Assembly (NCBI GenBank): GCA_020630015.1
Contig: JAHDCF010000013.1
Span: 1 to 63,518, forward strand
Origin: Planktomarina sp.
GTDB taxonomy: Bacteria; Pseudomonadota; Alphaproteobacteria; Rhodobacterales; Rhodobacteraceae
Length of the DNA stretch: 63,518 bases
Direction of reading: 5' to 3'
Shown: one piece after another, positions 34,982 through 42,513 of the stretch
Numbering within the stretch: position 1 is the stretch's first letter
Layout of the letters: each line of letters opens with the position of its first letter
The notes under the pieces: model-generated
Told to the model about the DNA's origin: nothing
What the model saw: the letters and a program-made list of their open reading frames with translations, nothing else
Database searches by the model: none
Made by a program: the position numbers and the translations under genes

Positions 34982-36234
34982 GCACGCTTTTCAAAAACGC
35001 CCGTTTGATCGATCCTGCGCAAGGAACCGAAACCTTGGGCGAGCTTCGGATTGATGACGGGAAAATTACAGCACCCGGCCCTGCTGACACCGTTATTGAT
35101 TGCGGCGGAAAATGTCTGGCCCCCGGAATTGTCGACGTGGGTGTAAAAGTTTGCGAACCGGGCGAACGCCACAAAGAAAGCTTTAAATCCGCGGGCCTTT
35201 CTGCGGCGGCGGGTGGGGTAACAACCATTGTCACCCGCCCCGATACCATCCCCGCCATCGACAGCCCAGAAACCCTGTCTTTCGCGATGAAGCGCGCGGC
35301 GGATGTTTGCGCCGTGAAGGTCCGCGCCATGGCGACGCTGACCAAAAACCGGGCGGGCCAAGAAATGGCAGAGATTGGTTTTTTGCAGGATGCCGGGGCC
35401 GTTGCCTTTACCGATTGTGACAGCGTTGTCACCAAAACCAAGGTTTTGAACCGGGCTTTGGGATATGTTCAGCAATTGGGTGGACTGGTTGTGGCACATC
35501 CGCAAGACCCAGGCCTAAGCGATGGTGCGGCGGTGACATCAGGGAAATTCGCAACTTTGCGCGGGCTTTCAGGTGTCAGCCCAATGGCGGAACGCATGGG
35601 GCTTGAACGTGATTTGGCCTTGGTGGAAATGACAGGTGTCGCCTATCACGCAGATCAAATCACGACCGAAGGTGCCTTGGGCGCATTGCGCGCCGCCAAG
35701 GAAAAGGGATTGAACGTCACGGCAGGAACATCCGTTCATCACGTCACCCTTAATGAATTTGACGTGGCAGATTATCGGACGTTTTTCAAAGTTAAGCCCC
35801 CCTTGCGATCCGAAGATGATCGTATGGCAATCGCCCACGCCATCGCAGATGGAACGATTGATATCATTTCATCCATGCACACACCCCAAGATGAAGAAAG
35901 CAAGCGCCTTCCGTTTGAAGAAGCGGCAAGTGGCGCCGTTGGTTTGGAAACATTGTTGCCCGCATCTTTGCGATTGGTTCACAGCGGGATAATGGATTTA
36001 CCAACCCTGTTCCGGGCACTGTCCCACAACCCAGCTGAACGATTTGGCTTGGAAGGGGGCACCTTGTCAGAAGGGCATGCCGCCGATTTGGTGTTGTTTG
36101 ATCCAGACGCCCCGTTCATTTTGGATCGCACAAAATTACATTCAAAATGCAAGAATACCCCTTTCGATGGACAGCGAATGCAGGGACGTGTTTTGGGAAC
36201 ATGGGTCGCAGGTCAAAGGGTTTTTGAGAAATGA
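34978..36234 (+). CDS. pyrC: Dihydroorotase homologue without metal ligands (PyrC-prime type)
   Basis: 418 residues of class I dihydroorotase fold. The metal-binding His-x-His of active enzymes is Gly55-Val-Lys57 (IVDVGVKVCEPGERHKES), and the catalytic Asp-His motif is Met300-His301 (ISSMHTPQDEESK). The HH pair (SVHHVTL) and the surrounding fold are kept. It is therefore probably not catalytic. In Pseudomonas an inactive PyrC-prime chain is needed to build the ATCase holoenzyme with PyrB; the location beside pyrB here fits the same role. A true dihydroorotase would be elsewhere. Overlaps plsY by ATGA. Confidence 0.9.
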   Translation: MSTLFKNARLIDPAQGTETLGELRIDDGKITAPGPADTVIDCGGKCLAPGIVDVGVKVCEPGERHKESFKSAGLSAAAGGVTTIVTRPDTIPAIDSPETLSFAMKRAADVCAVKVRAMATLTKNRAGQEMAEIGFLQDAGAVAFTDCDSVVTKTKVLNRALGYVQQLGGLVVAHPQDPGLSDGAAVTSGKFATLRGLSGVSPMAERMGLERDLALVEMTGVAYHADQITTEGALGALRAAKEKGLNVTAGTSVHHVTLNEFDVADYRTFFKVKPPLRSEDDRMAIAHAIADGTIDIISSMHTPQDEESKRLPFEEAASGAVGLETLLPASLRLVHSGIMDLPTLFRALSHNPAERFGLEGGTLSEGHAADLVLFDPDAPFILDRTKLHSKCKNTPFDGQRMQGRVLGTWVAGQRVFEK

Positions 36235-36845
36235 TGCCAGACATAACCACATCCCTGACAGGATTGATCGCTTGGGCCAGTTTGGGATATCTTTTTGGTT
36301 CCATCCCCTTTGGCATTGTTATCGCCCGATTGTTGGGATTGGGTGATCTTCGCAAAATCGGTTCGGGCAACATTGGGGCCACCAATGTGTTGCGAACAGG
36401 ATCTAAACTTGGCGCATTTTTAACATTGATCTTGGATGCGGGTAAGGCCGGTATCGCCGCCCTGCTTGCGTTGGTTTTTGCCGGGCCGGATGCGGCGCAA
36501 CTGGCTGGATTTTCCGCGTTCTTTGGTCATTGCTTCCCGGTTTGGTTGGGGTTCAAGGGCGGCAAAGGTGTTGCCACATTTTTCGGCCTCATCTTTGCCT
36601 TGGCGTGGCCTTTGGGATTGGCCACCGGGGCAACTTGGCTTGCCACCGCTGCGATTTTTAGGATGTCTTCGCTTGCCGCGCTTATATGTTCTGTCGGCGC
36701 AATTTTGTGGGCATGGCTTTTGGGTGCCCCTCAGATGATTTTATTATGTGTGGTCTTGGCAGCCTTGATATTCTGGCGACACCGCGAAAACATCTTACGC
36801 ATCCAAAACGGAACAGAAACCAAGATTGGGCAAAAGTCTGATTGA
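36231..36845 (+). CDS. plsY: Glycerol-3-phosphate acyltransferase PlsY
   Basis: 204 residues with five hydrophobic segments. Conserved loops: LGYLFGSIPFG, GSGNIGATNVLRT, and FGHCFPVWLGFKGGKGVATFFG. Transfers the acyl group from acyl-phosphate to glycerol-3-phosphate in the membrane, the first step of phospholipid synthesis. Its start overlaps the end of the pyrC-like gene. Confidence 0.95.
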   Translation: MMPDITTSLTGLIAWASLGYLFGSIPFGIVIARLLGLGDLRKIGSGNIGATNVLRTGSKLGAFLTLILDAGKAGIAALLALVFAGPDAAQLAGFSAFFGHCFPVWLGFKGGKGVATFFGLIFALAWPLGLATGATWLATAAIFRMSSLAALICSVGAILWAWLLGAPQMILLCVVLAALIFWRHRENILRIQNGTETKIGQKSD

Positions 36846-36891
36846 CATGTGCCCCCATATTGTTGCCCCCTCTCAAAAAAAGGAGAGCGCA

Positions 36892-37254
36892 ATGGGATTT
36901 GTAGATTCAATCAAAGCTGGATTTTCAAAATATGTTGATTTTGGAACCAGATCATCACGATCAGAATATTGGTATTGGACGCTGTTTGTCGTGCTTGCCA
37001 CATTGGCACTGACATTGATCGACATCGCCATTTTGGGTGTCGATCATATTGCTGGCATTGCTGATCTATTCGGCCTTGCAACATTGGTTCCCGGCATCGC
37101 CGTGGGTGTGCGTCGTTTGCACGACTATGACAAAAGCGGATGGTGGATGCTTTTGTGTTTTGTGCCCATCATCGGTTGGATCGTTTTGATATATTGGTTT
37201 GTTCAAAAAGGGACGGATGGCAATAACCGCTTTGGTGCTGATCCGCTGACCTAA
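36892..37254 (+). CDS. DUF805 membrane protein
   Basis: 120 residues from ATG 36892 with AGGAG upstream; an earlier in-frame ATG at 36826 lies inside plsY. Starts GFVDSIKAGFSKYVDFGTRSSRSEYWYW, with three or four transmembrane helices and VRRLHDYDKSGWW, the DUF805 signature. Function unknown. Confidence 0.9.
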   Translation: MGFVDSIKAGFSKYVDFGTRSSRSEYWYWTLFVVLATLALTLIDIAILGVDHIAGIADLFGLATLVPGIAVGVRRLHDYDKSGWWMLLCFVPIIGWIVLIYWFVQKGTDGNNRFGADPLT

Positions 37255-37282
37255 CACTTTCAGAGCAACCAACCAAAATTGG

Positions 37283-37311
37283 ACGGCCGCGGTTAATTGC
37301 TGCGGCCGTTT
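37283..37311 (+). terminator. Hairpin after the DUF805 gene
   Basis: Arms ACGGCCGC / GCGGCCGT with an 11-nt loop, followed only by TTT. Placed 28 bp after the stop. Probable terminator with a weak T tract. Confidence 0.5.
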
Positions 37312-37350
37312 CCATAACCGCCACCGAAAAAGAAAACGCATCTACAATAC

Positions 37351-37393
37351 TTGACATCGCAGTAATTACTGTTATTTCTGTTTTATCAGAAAT
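37351..37393 (+). promoter_or_regulatory. Promoter region with two palindromes upstream of the GbsR-type gene
   Basis: TTGACA (37351-37356) could be a -35. Next comes the perfect 12-bp palindrome CAGTAATTACTG (37360-37371), then an inverted repeat ATTTCTG / CAGAAAT (37374-37380 and 37387-37393). The regulator gene starts 15 bp later. Overlap of palindromes and promoter suggests autoregulation. Confidence 0.55.
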
Positions 37394-37408
37394 TTCAGGA
37401 ATGGAAAA

Positions 37409-37939
37409 ATGAAACTAACACCATCAATGCAAGGCTTCATCCTTCACTGGGGGGATATGGGCTCTAAATGGGGTGTTAGCCGGTCTGTGGCGCAGGTGCA
37501 TGCGTTATTGCATATCTCACCCAAACCCATGACCGCAGATGAAATTTGCGAGACCCTTTCCCTGGCGCGGTCAAATGTTTCCACCGCCCTAAAAGAACTT
37601 CAATCGTGGGAAATGGTGAAAGCAAATCGTCAATTGGGCGATCGGCGTGATCACTTTCATTCGGTGCGCGATATGTTTGATCTGGTTACCTTGGTGGTCG
37701 AAGGTCGCCGCCAAAGGGAATACCTGCCCACCATCAATGCCCTTTATGACGTGGCGAAGGACGCTGAATCGGATGGAACGTCAAAGGATGTCCAAGATCG
37801 TATAACGGATACGTTACACACGATGCAGATGTTCGATGATTGGTATTCTGAGGTCAGCCGCATCCCACGTGGATTGCAAAAAACGCTGCTGAAGCTTGGC
37901 GCAAAAATCACGCGTTTCATTCCAAAATCAGGCGGATAA
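37409..37939 (+). CDS. GbsR/MarR-type transcriptional regulator
   Basis: 176 residues. The winged-helix block spans about residues 15-85, with VSRSVAQVHALLHISPKPMTADEICETLSLARSNVSTALKEL as the core, then LGDRRDHFHSVRDMFDLV of the wing, and a helical C-terminal part probably for dimerisation. This is the GbsR-like group of MarR regulators; GbsR itself senses choline in Bacillus, and the ligand here is unknown. It sits behind two palindromes and in front of a terminator and two small membrane protein genes, which are its likely targets. Confidence 0.88.
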   Translation: MKLTPSMQGFILHWGDMGSKWGVSRSVAQVHALLHISPKPMTADEICETLSLARSNVSTALKELQSWEMVKANRQLGDRRDHFHSVRDMFDLVTLVVEGRRQREYLPTINALYDVAKDAESDGTSKDVQDRITDTLHTMQMFDDWYSEVSRIPRGLQKTLLKLGAKITRFIPKSGG

Positions 37940-37958
37940 TCCGCCGTCCCTTTTTTTT
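37931..37958 (+). terminator. Intrinsic terminator overlapping the regulator's stop codon
   Basis: GGCGG / CCGCC stem (extendable through ATAAT) at 37931-37945, then GTCCC and eight T residues. It includes the stop codon of the GbsR-type gene and lies only 18 bp before the next start, so it could limit downstream expression. Confidence 0.7.
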
Positions 37959-37975
37959 GTCGAAGGATTTCTCAA

Positions 37976-38431
37976 ATGTCAGAAATAATGATAAAATCTG
38001 AAAAACCTGCAATTCCTGTATTGCTTCCCTCTTTGCACGTCAGGCACAGCGTTAAACCATGGCGTTTCGCCTTGGCCCTGATATTGGCGCCAATCATTGT
38101 CGCCATCTTGTTTTTCTGGGCATACTTCATCCCTGTTGCCGCCGTTGTGTTTGGGGGCATCCCTTATTTGTTGTTTGGTGGGCCGGTCTTTTGGCACCTC
38201 ATCCACAGAGGGAAAAAAGGGATTTGGCCTTTTGCGCTTGGTGGTTTCGTTGCCAACGCCGCCTTCTGCATCCTTGGTGTGATCTGGATATTTGGCGCGG
38301 CACTGTTGAATGGGCGGGTTCCTGTATCTTTTCACGACTTTGAAGCATTCCTCATACTTTATGCCGGGTTTGGGTCCGTTCACGCCATCGCTTGGTCGAT
38401 CGCATTCGCAATTTTGTACTTCGAAGATTAA
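37976..38431 (+). CDS. Hypothetical four-helix membrane protein
   Basis: 151 residues. About four transmembrane helices (around 32-50, 52-70, 85-105 and 122-145) after a polar N-terminus. AAGGAT lies about 8 nt before the ATG. Not recognised. Lies just past the terminator of the GbsR-type gene. Confidence 0.7.
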   Translation: MSEIMIKSEKPAIPVLLPSLHVRHSVKPWRFALALILAPIIVAILFFWAYFIPVAAVVFGGIPYLLFGGPVFWHLIHRGKKGIWPFALGGFVANAAFCILGVIWIFGAALLNGRVPVSFHDFEAFLILYAGFGSVHAIAWSIAFAILYFED

Positions 38432-38451
38432 TCAGGACAGAGGAGATCAAC

Positions 38452-38790
38452 ATGTCCCTAATCATACCTTTCTTCATCGCCGGTGGTCTGGCATTGGCCG
38501 CAATGGTGTTCATCATTCTGCAGATTGGCAAAGACATGGGGGAATGTCCGCAAAGTGGCGCATCTGCGCGTGCGGCATCGCGTGTCATTGCGGTTGGTTA
38601 TGCGGCATGTGGATTGGGGGGGTTAATATTTGCCTCTTCGATCATGGTGTCTAAATCGATCCCGCTTGAAGGTTTTCTGTTGTCGCTTGGCTTGGTTATC
38701 TTTGCCTTGGGCATCGGCTTTGGCATCGCCATGAGCAACCTGCGCGAAGTGGCCAACAAAGCCGCAATTGCCGCCAAGGTTATGGCCTAA
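38452..38790 (+). CDS. Hypothetical three-helix membrane protein
   Basis: 112 residues from ATG 38452 with AGAGGAG upstream. Three hydrophobic segments (about 2-22, 43-64, 74-95) and a short Ala/Lys-rich tail. Not recognised; 20 bp after the previous membrane gene and probably on the same transcript. Confidence 0.7.
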   Translation: MSLIIPFFIAGGLALAAMVFIILQIGKDMGECPQSGASARAASRVIAVGYAACGLGGLIFASSIMVSKSIPLEGFLLSLGLVIFALGIGFGIAMSNLREVANKAAIAAKVMA

Positions 38791-38800
38791 TACATTACCA

Positions 38801-38827
38801 AGGTTGGCCCCAAAACGGGGCCGACCT
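38801..38827. terminator. Hairpin between convergent genes
   Basis: AGGTTGGCCCC / GGGGCCGACCT (one wobble) around AAAAC, between the small membrane gene and gshA. Long stem but no T tract on either strand, so it may be a Rho-dependent or blocking structure for both transcripts. Confidence 0.45.
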
Positions 38828-38831
38828 AAAA

Positions 38832-40202
38832 TCAGTAAGCGTATTCACCATAGATACGCTTCAAATCCCCACCCCATTCACCATGATATTTTGCCAACAA
38901 TTCGTCGGCGGGTGTTTGGCCTGTTTCAAGGCTGTCTTCCAAGGCATTTAAGAAATGGGTCTCATCTGGCACCAATCCCCCTGCCCCTTCCCGGGCACGG
39001 GCGGCCAAACCAGACCGGGATATATCAACCGCCGCTTTGGCCAAATCCATCATTTTATGGCCGCCAACCTGGGCCGCTAAACCATCAACAGAGGCGGCCA
39101 CCCGCAAGGCCTCTCGCGTTTCGACGTCAAATCCTTTGACCAGATCCAATGCCGCCTCAAGCGATGGATCATCATAAAGAAGACCCACCCAAAATGCGGG
39201 CAATGCACACAGGCGACGCCAAGGGCCACCATCCGCCCCGCGCATTTCCATGAACTTTTTGATCCGCGCCTCCGGGAAAATGGTGGTTAAATGATCCGCC
39301 CAATCCGACAACGTTGGCATTTCACCAGGCAATGCCGGCAATTCCCCTTTCAGGAAATCCCGAAAAGACATGCCCAGCGCATCAATATAAACCCCGTCCC
39401 GGTACACAAAATACATCGGCACATCGAGGGCGTAATCAACATACCGTTCAAACCCCATGCCGTCTTCAAAAACAAAAGGCAGCATCCCGGTGCGATCCGC
39501 ATCCAAATCCCGCCAAATCCGAGACCGCCATGATTTGTGGCCGTTGGGCTTGCCATCAAAGAATGGCGAATTCGCAAAAAGGGCGGTCGCCACAGGTTGC
39601 AATGCCAAAGCGGCACGGAATTTTTTGACCATGTCAGCCTCGGACGAAAAGTCGAGGTTCACTTGAACAGTGCACGTCCGATACATCATTTGCGTTCCAT
39701 GGGTGCCAACGCGCCCCATGTAATCCGTCATCAGTTTATAACGGCCTTTGGGCATCACGGGCATCTGATCATGCGACCATTCAGGGGCCGCCCCAAGACC
39801 GATAAACTTTGCCCCCATTTCATTTGCAACAGATTGCACCTCTTTCAGGTGCTGGTTCACCTCGTCACAGGTTTCATGAATGGTTTCCAAGGGGGCCCCG
39901 GACAATTCAAGTTGACCACCCGGTTCAAGCGATACATTGGCCCCTTCTTTGGTCAGGCCGATAATGTTTCCGCCCTCTTCCAAAGGGGCCCAACCATATC
40001 GATCCCGCAAGGCCGACAAAATCGCCTTGATCGAACGATCCCCATCATAGGGAAGGGGTTTCAAACTGTCTTCGCAAAAGCCAAATTTTTCATGTTCGGT
40101 TCCGATGCGCCAATCGGATTTGGGTTTGCATCCTGCTTCCAAATAACCTGCAAGCTGATCAAAGCTTTCGATCGGGCCGCCGCCGGATTGAGGAATAGAC
40201 AT
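38832..40202 (-). CDS. gshA: Glutamate-cysteine ligase, proteobacterial/plant type
   Basis: 456 residues. Opening SIPQSGGGPIESFDQLAGYLEAGCKPKSDWRIGTEHEKFGF with the glutamate/ATP-binding GTEHEKFG motif, then LEPGGQLELSGAPLETIHET and MMYRTCTVQVNLDF, then FWVGLLYDDPSLEAAL. Makes gamma-glutamylcysteine, the first step to glutathione. Downstream of the rsmE-membrane protein pair by 63 bp. Confidence 0.95.
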   Translation of the reverse strand: MSIPQSGGGPIESFDQLAGYLEAGCKPKSDWRIGTEHEKFGFCEDSLKPLPYDGDRSIKAILSALRDRYGWAPLEEGGNIIGLTKEGANVSLEPGGQLELSGAPLETIHETCDEVNQHLKEVQSVANEMGAKFIGLGAAPEWSHDQMPVMPKGRYKLMTDYMGRVGTHGTQMMYRTCTVQVNLDFSSEADMVKKFRAALALQPVATALFANSPFFDGKPNGHKSWRSRIWRDLDADRTGMLPFVFEDGMGFERYVDYALDVPMYFVYRDGVYIDALGMSFRDFLKGELPALPGEMPTLSDWADHLTTIFPEARIKKFMEMRGADGGPWRRLCALPAFWVGLLYDDPSLEAALDLVKGFDVETREALRVAASVDGLAAQVGGHKMMDLAKAAVDISRSGLAARAREGAGGLVPDETHFLNALEDSLETGQTPADELLAKYHGEWGGDLKRIYGEYAY

Positions 40203-40265
40203 TTGAACGCTCCGATCTGTGCTTTAGACAAATCCACAGGTGACCAAACCGACAGGCGAAGTCAA

Positions 40266-40778
40266 CTAGTGCAATTTCCGCTTATCACGCTGAAAGATCA
40301 AAAAAATGTCAGGGCCTTGCCCGTTTCGGGCTGCTTCGGCCTGCGCATAGTTGACGCCGGGCAAGGCAACCAATGTATCAAACAGGCGGTCCGTGCCTTC
40401 CGCGTCACCGGGCACTTCCAACATGCCTTCGGTGTCGTAAAATACCCAAGTCATCCGACCCCGTGTATTTCGGTGTAATTCCACCCTTTCCAATGCATCA
40501 ACAGAAACGGAACCACCTTGTTGGGATGCAAAATAACTGATCCGGCGTTCCTTGATATCCACAACACCGTGGCCGCCTGATCCTTTTGGAAACCGCATCC
40601 TGCGCCAGCCGTCCAACGCGATTAAACCCCCCATGACAATGGCGAAAACACCTGCCAACCGGGACAGGCCAAACCACGCAAACAGCACATAAACACCCAC
40701 GGCAATGATCAAGCCGCCAAAAATCACTTGTTTCCAATCATCCCACAATTGACTTGCCTCTGGTCGAACAAAGCTCAT
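40266..40778 (-). CDS. Conserved hypothetical membrane protein
   Basis: 170 residues from ATG 40778. Two adjacent transmembrane helices (about 18-55), then a soluble part with beta-strand pattern (KERRISYFASQQGGSVSVDALERVELHRN) that may be PH-like. Overlaps the rsmE stop by 4 nt. Common in Rhodobacterales beside rsmE; no known role. Confidence 0.75.
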   Translation of the reverse strand: MSFVRPEASQLWDDWKQVIFGGLIIAVGVYVLFAWFGLSRLAGVFAIVMGGLIALDGWRRMRFPKGSGGHGVVDIKERRISYFASQQGGSVSVDALERVELHRNTRGRMTWVFYDTEGMLEVPGDAEGTDRLFDTLVALPGVNYAQAEAARNGQGPDIFLIFQRDKRKLH

Positions 40779-41494
40779 GCCCAATCCCCGTTTTGTTGTT
40801 GCCACACGGTCAAGGCGGCCACCACCGCGGTATCAGCGCGCAATATGCGGGGGCCAAGGGACACGGCTTGCGCCAAATCCATGCTTAACAATCGATCTCT
40901 TTCTTTGGGGCTGAACCCACCTTCGGGTCCGATCAAAATCGCCCATTTTTCACCCGCCTTGGGCAGATCAAGCCCCTGCCCCACGGCGACTTCGTCACAA
41001 AACATCATGTGACGATCTTTGGGCCAACCGTCCAAAACAGATGTTAACTTCTGCAAATCTTCCACCGGCGGCACGTATGTTCCACCACATTGTTCGGCGG
41101 CCTCTATTGCGTGGGCTTGCAAGCGGTCTTGTCGAATGCGTTCCGAGTTTGTGAAATCAGTTTGAACCGGAAGAATTCGGGATGCCCCCATTTCGGTTGC
41201 TTTTTCCACGATGAAATCTGTTCTTGCTTTTTTGATGGGGGCAAACATCAACCAAACATCAGGCGGGTTTTGCTGGGGTCTGGTGGAAACATCACACCGC
41301 AAGGCACCTTTCTTTTTGCCAGCCTCAACCACCGTGGCTGACCAAGCGCCATCCCGACCATTAAATATTTCGACCGTGGCACCAACGCCCAAACGCATGA
41401 CACCAAAAAGATAATGCGCATGATCCCGCGACAGCGCGACCAATTGCCCTTGGTGCAAATCATGATCTAAGAAGAGGCGAACAGTTGATCCCAT
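40775..41494 (-). CDS. rsmE: 16S rRNA (uracil1498-N3)-methyltransferase
   Basis: 239 residues from ATG 41494; an earlier open stretch has no ribosome site. PUA-like N-terminal part (VRLFLDHDLHQGQLVALSRDHAHYL), then the SPOUT knot with IGPEGGFSPKERDRL and SLGPRILRADTA. Methylates U1498 of 16S rRNA. Confidence 0.95.
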   Translation of the reverse strand: MGSTVRLFLDHDLHQGQLVALSRDHAHYLFGVMRLGVGATVEIFNGRDGAWSATVVEAGKKKGALRCDVSTRPQQNPPDVWLMFAPIKKARTDFIVEKATEMGASRILPVQTDFTNSERIRQDRLQAHAIEAAEQCGGTYVPPVEDLQKLTSVLDGWPKDRHMMFCDEVAVGQGLDLPKAGEKWAILIGPEGGFSPKERDRLLSMDLAQAVSLGPRILRADTAVVAALTVWQQQNGDWA

Positions 41495-41505
41495 GGACCC
41501 TAGAT

Positions 41506-42459
41506 ATGACCGACGCGCCCAAATCACCAGAGGGACAAGTGGCAGATGCCGTATCCGGCAACTGGGTTGACACAACTGCACCCGAATGGACACGCCCGTT
41601 CCTAAGGCTCAGCCGTGCAGACCGCCCCATCGGAACATGGCTTTTGTTTCTGCCATGTGTGTGGGGCATCGCATTGGCGGCGGTTTTTGATGGTAATCTA
41701 CGCCTGTGTGATCTTTGGCTTATCCTTGGTTGTGGCGCCGGTGCCTTTTTGATGCGCGGGGCGGGTTGCACATGGAACGACATCACCGATCGTCACATTG
41801 ATGCCCAAGTGGCGCGCACGCGATCAAGGCCCATTCCATCTGGGCAAGTAACAGTCTCAAACGCCATTCTTTGGATGGCCTTACAAGCGTTCATCGCCTT
41901 TGGCATTTTGATCAGCTTTGGAATGACGGCAACGATTGTCGGGGTGACCAGCCTGTTTTTTGTGGCGATATATCCATTCGCCAAACGCTTTACTTGGTGG
42001 CCACAAATGTTTCTGGGTCTTGCCTTCAATTGGGGGGCCTTGCTTGGCTGGGTGGCCCACAGAGGAACATTGGATTGGCCAGCGGTGTTGCTTTATGCCT
42101 GTGGGATTTCTTGGACATTGTTTTACGACACAATATATGCCCACCAAGATAAAGAGGACGATGCCCTGATCGGGGTAAAATCCACGGCACGGCTTTTTGG
42201 CGAAAAAACCGCCACATGGCTGGCGGGATTCTTGGTGATCTCTGCCCTTTTGATGCTGACAGCCATTTTGGGAAGCGCGAGTCGGACTTGGGTATTGGTG
42301 ATCGCTTTTTGCGGCTTGGCGGGATTTATCGGGCACATGATTTGGCAGTTAAAGCGCCTGAACATCAACGATGCCGATAATTTGATTGAATTGTTTCGCG
42401 CAAACCGTGATGCGGGGCTGTTCCCAGCTGTGTTTTTTCTGATCGCGGCATTCCTTTGA
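41506..42459 (+). CDS. ubiA: 4-hydroxybenzoate polyprenyltransferase
   Basis: 317 residues from ATG 41506. Multi-helix membrane prenyltransferase. First Asp motif NDITDRHIDAQVARTRSRPI and second YDTIYAHQDKEDDALIGVKSTA. Joins the polyprenyl tail (product of the 7.4-8.4 kb gene) to 4-hydroxybenzoate in ubiquinone synthesis. Start-to-start distance to divergent rsmE is only 11 bp. Confidence 0.95.
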   Translation: MTDAPKSPEGQVADAVSGNWVDTTAPEWTRPFLRLSRADRPIGTWLLFLPCVWGIALAAVFDGNLRLCDLWLILGCGAGAFLMRGAGCTWNDITDRHIDAQVARTRSRPIPSGQVTVSNAILWMALQAFIAFGILISFGMTATIVGVTSLFFVAIYPFAKRFTWWPQMFLGLAFNWGALLGWVAHRGTLDWPAVLLYACGISWTLFYDTIYAHQDKEDDALIGVKSTARLFGEKTATWLAGFLVISALLMLTAILGSASRTWVLVIAFCGLAGFIGHMIWQLKRLNINDADNLIELFRANRDAGLFPAVFFLIAAFL

Positions 42460-42513
42460 TTGAACGTCTGAGCCTGACCCCGTAATAAGGGATCGGGATT
42501 GGAGTGATCGCAG

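Noticed and set aside
38801-38827. Strong bidirectional intrinsic terminator
   Set aside because: The stem is good but neither strand has a T tract after it, so it was kept only as a hairpin with modest confidence.
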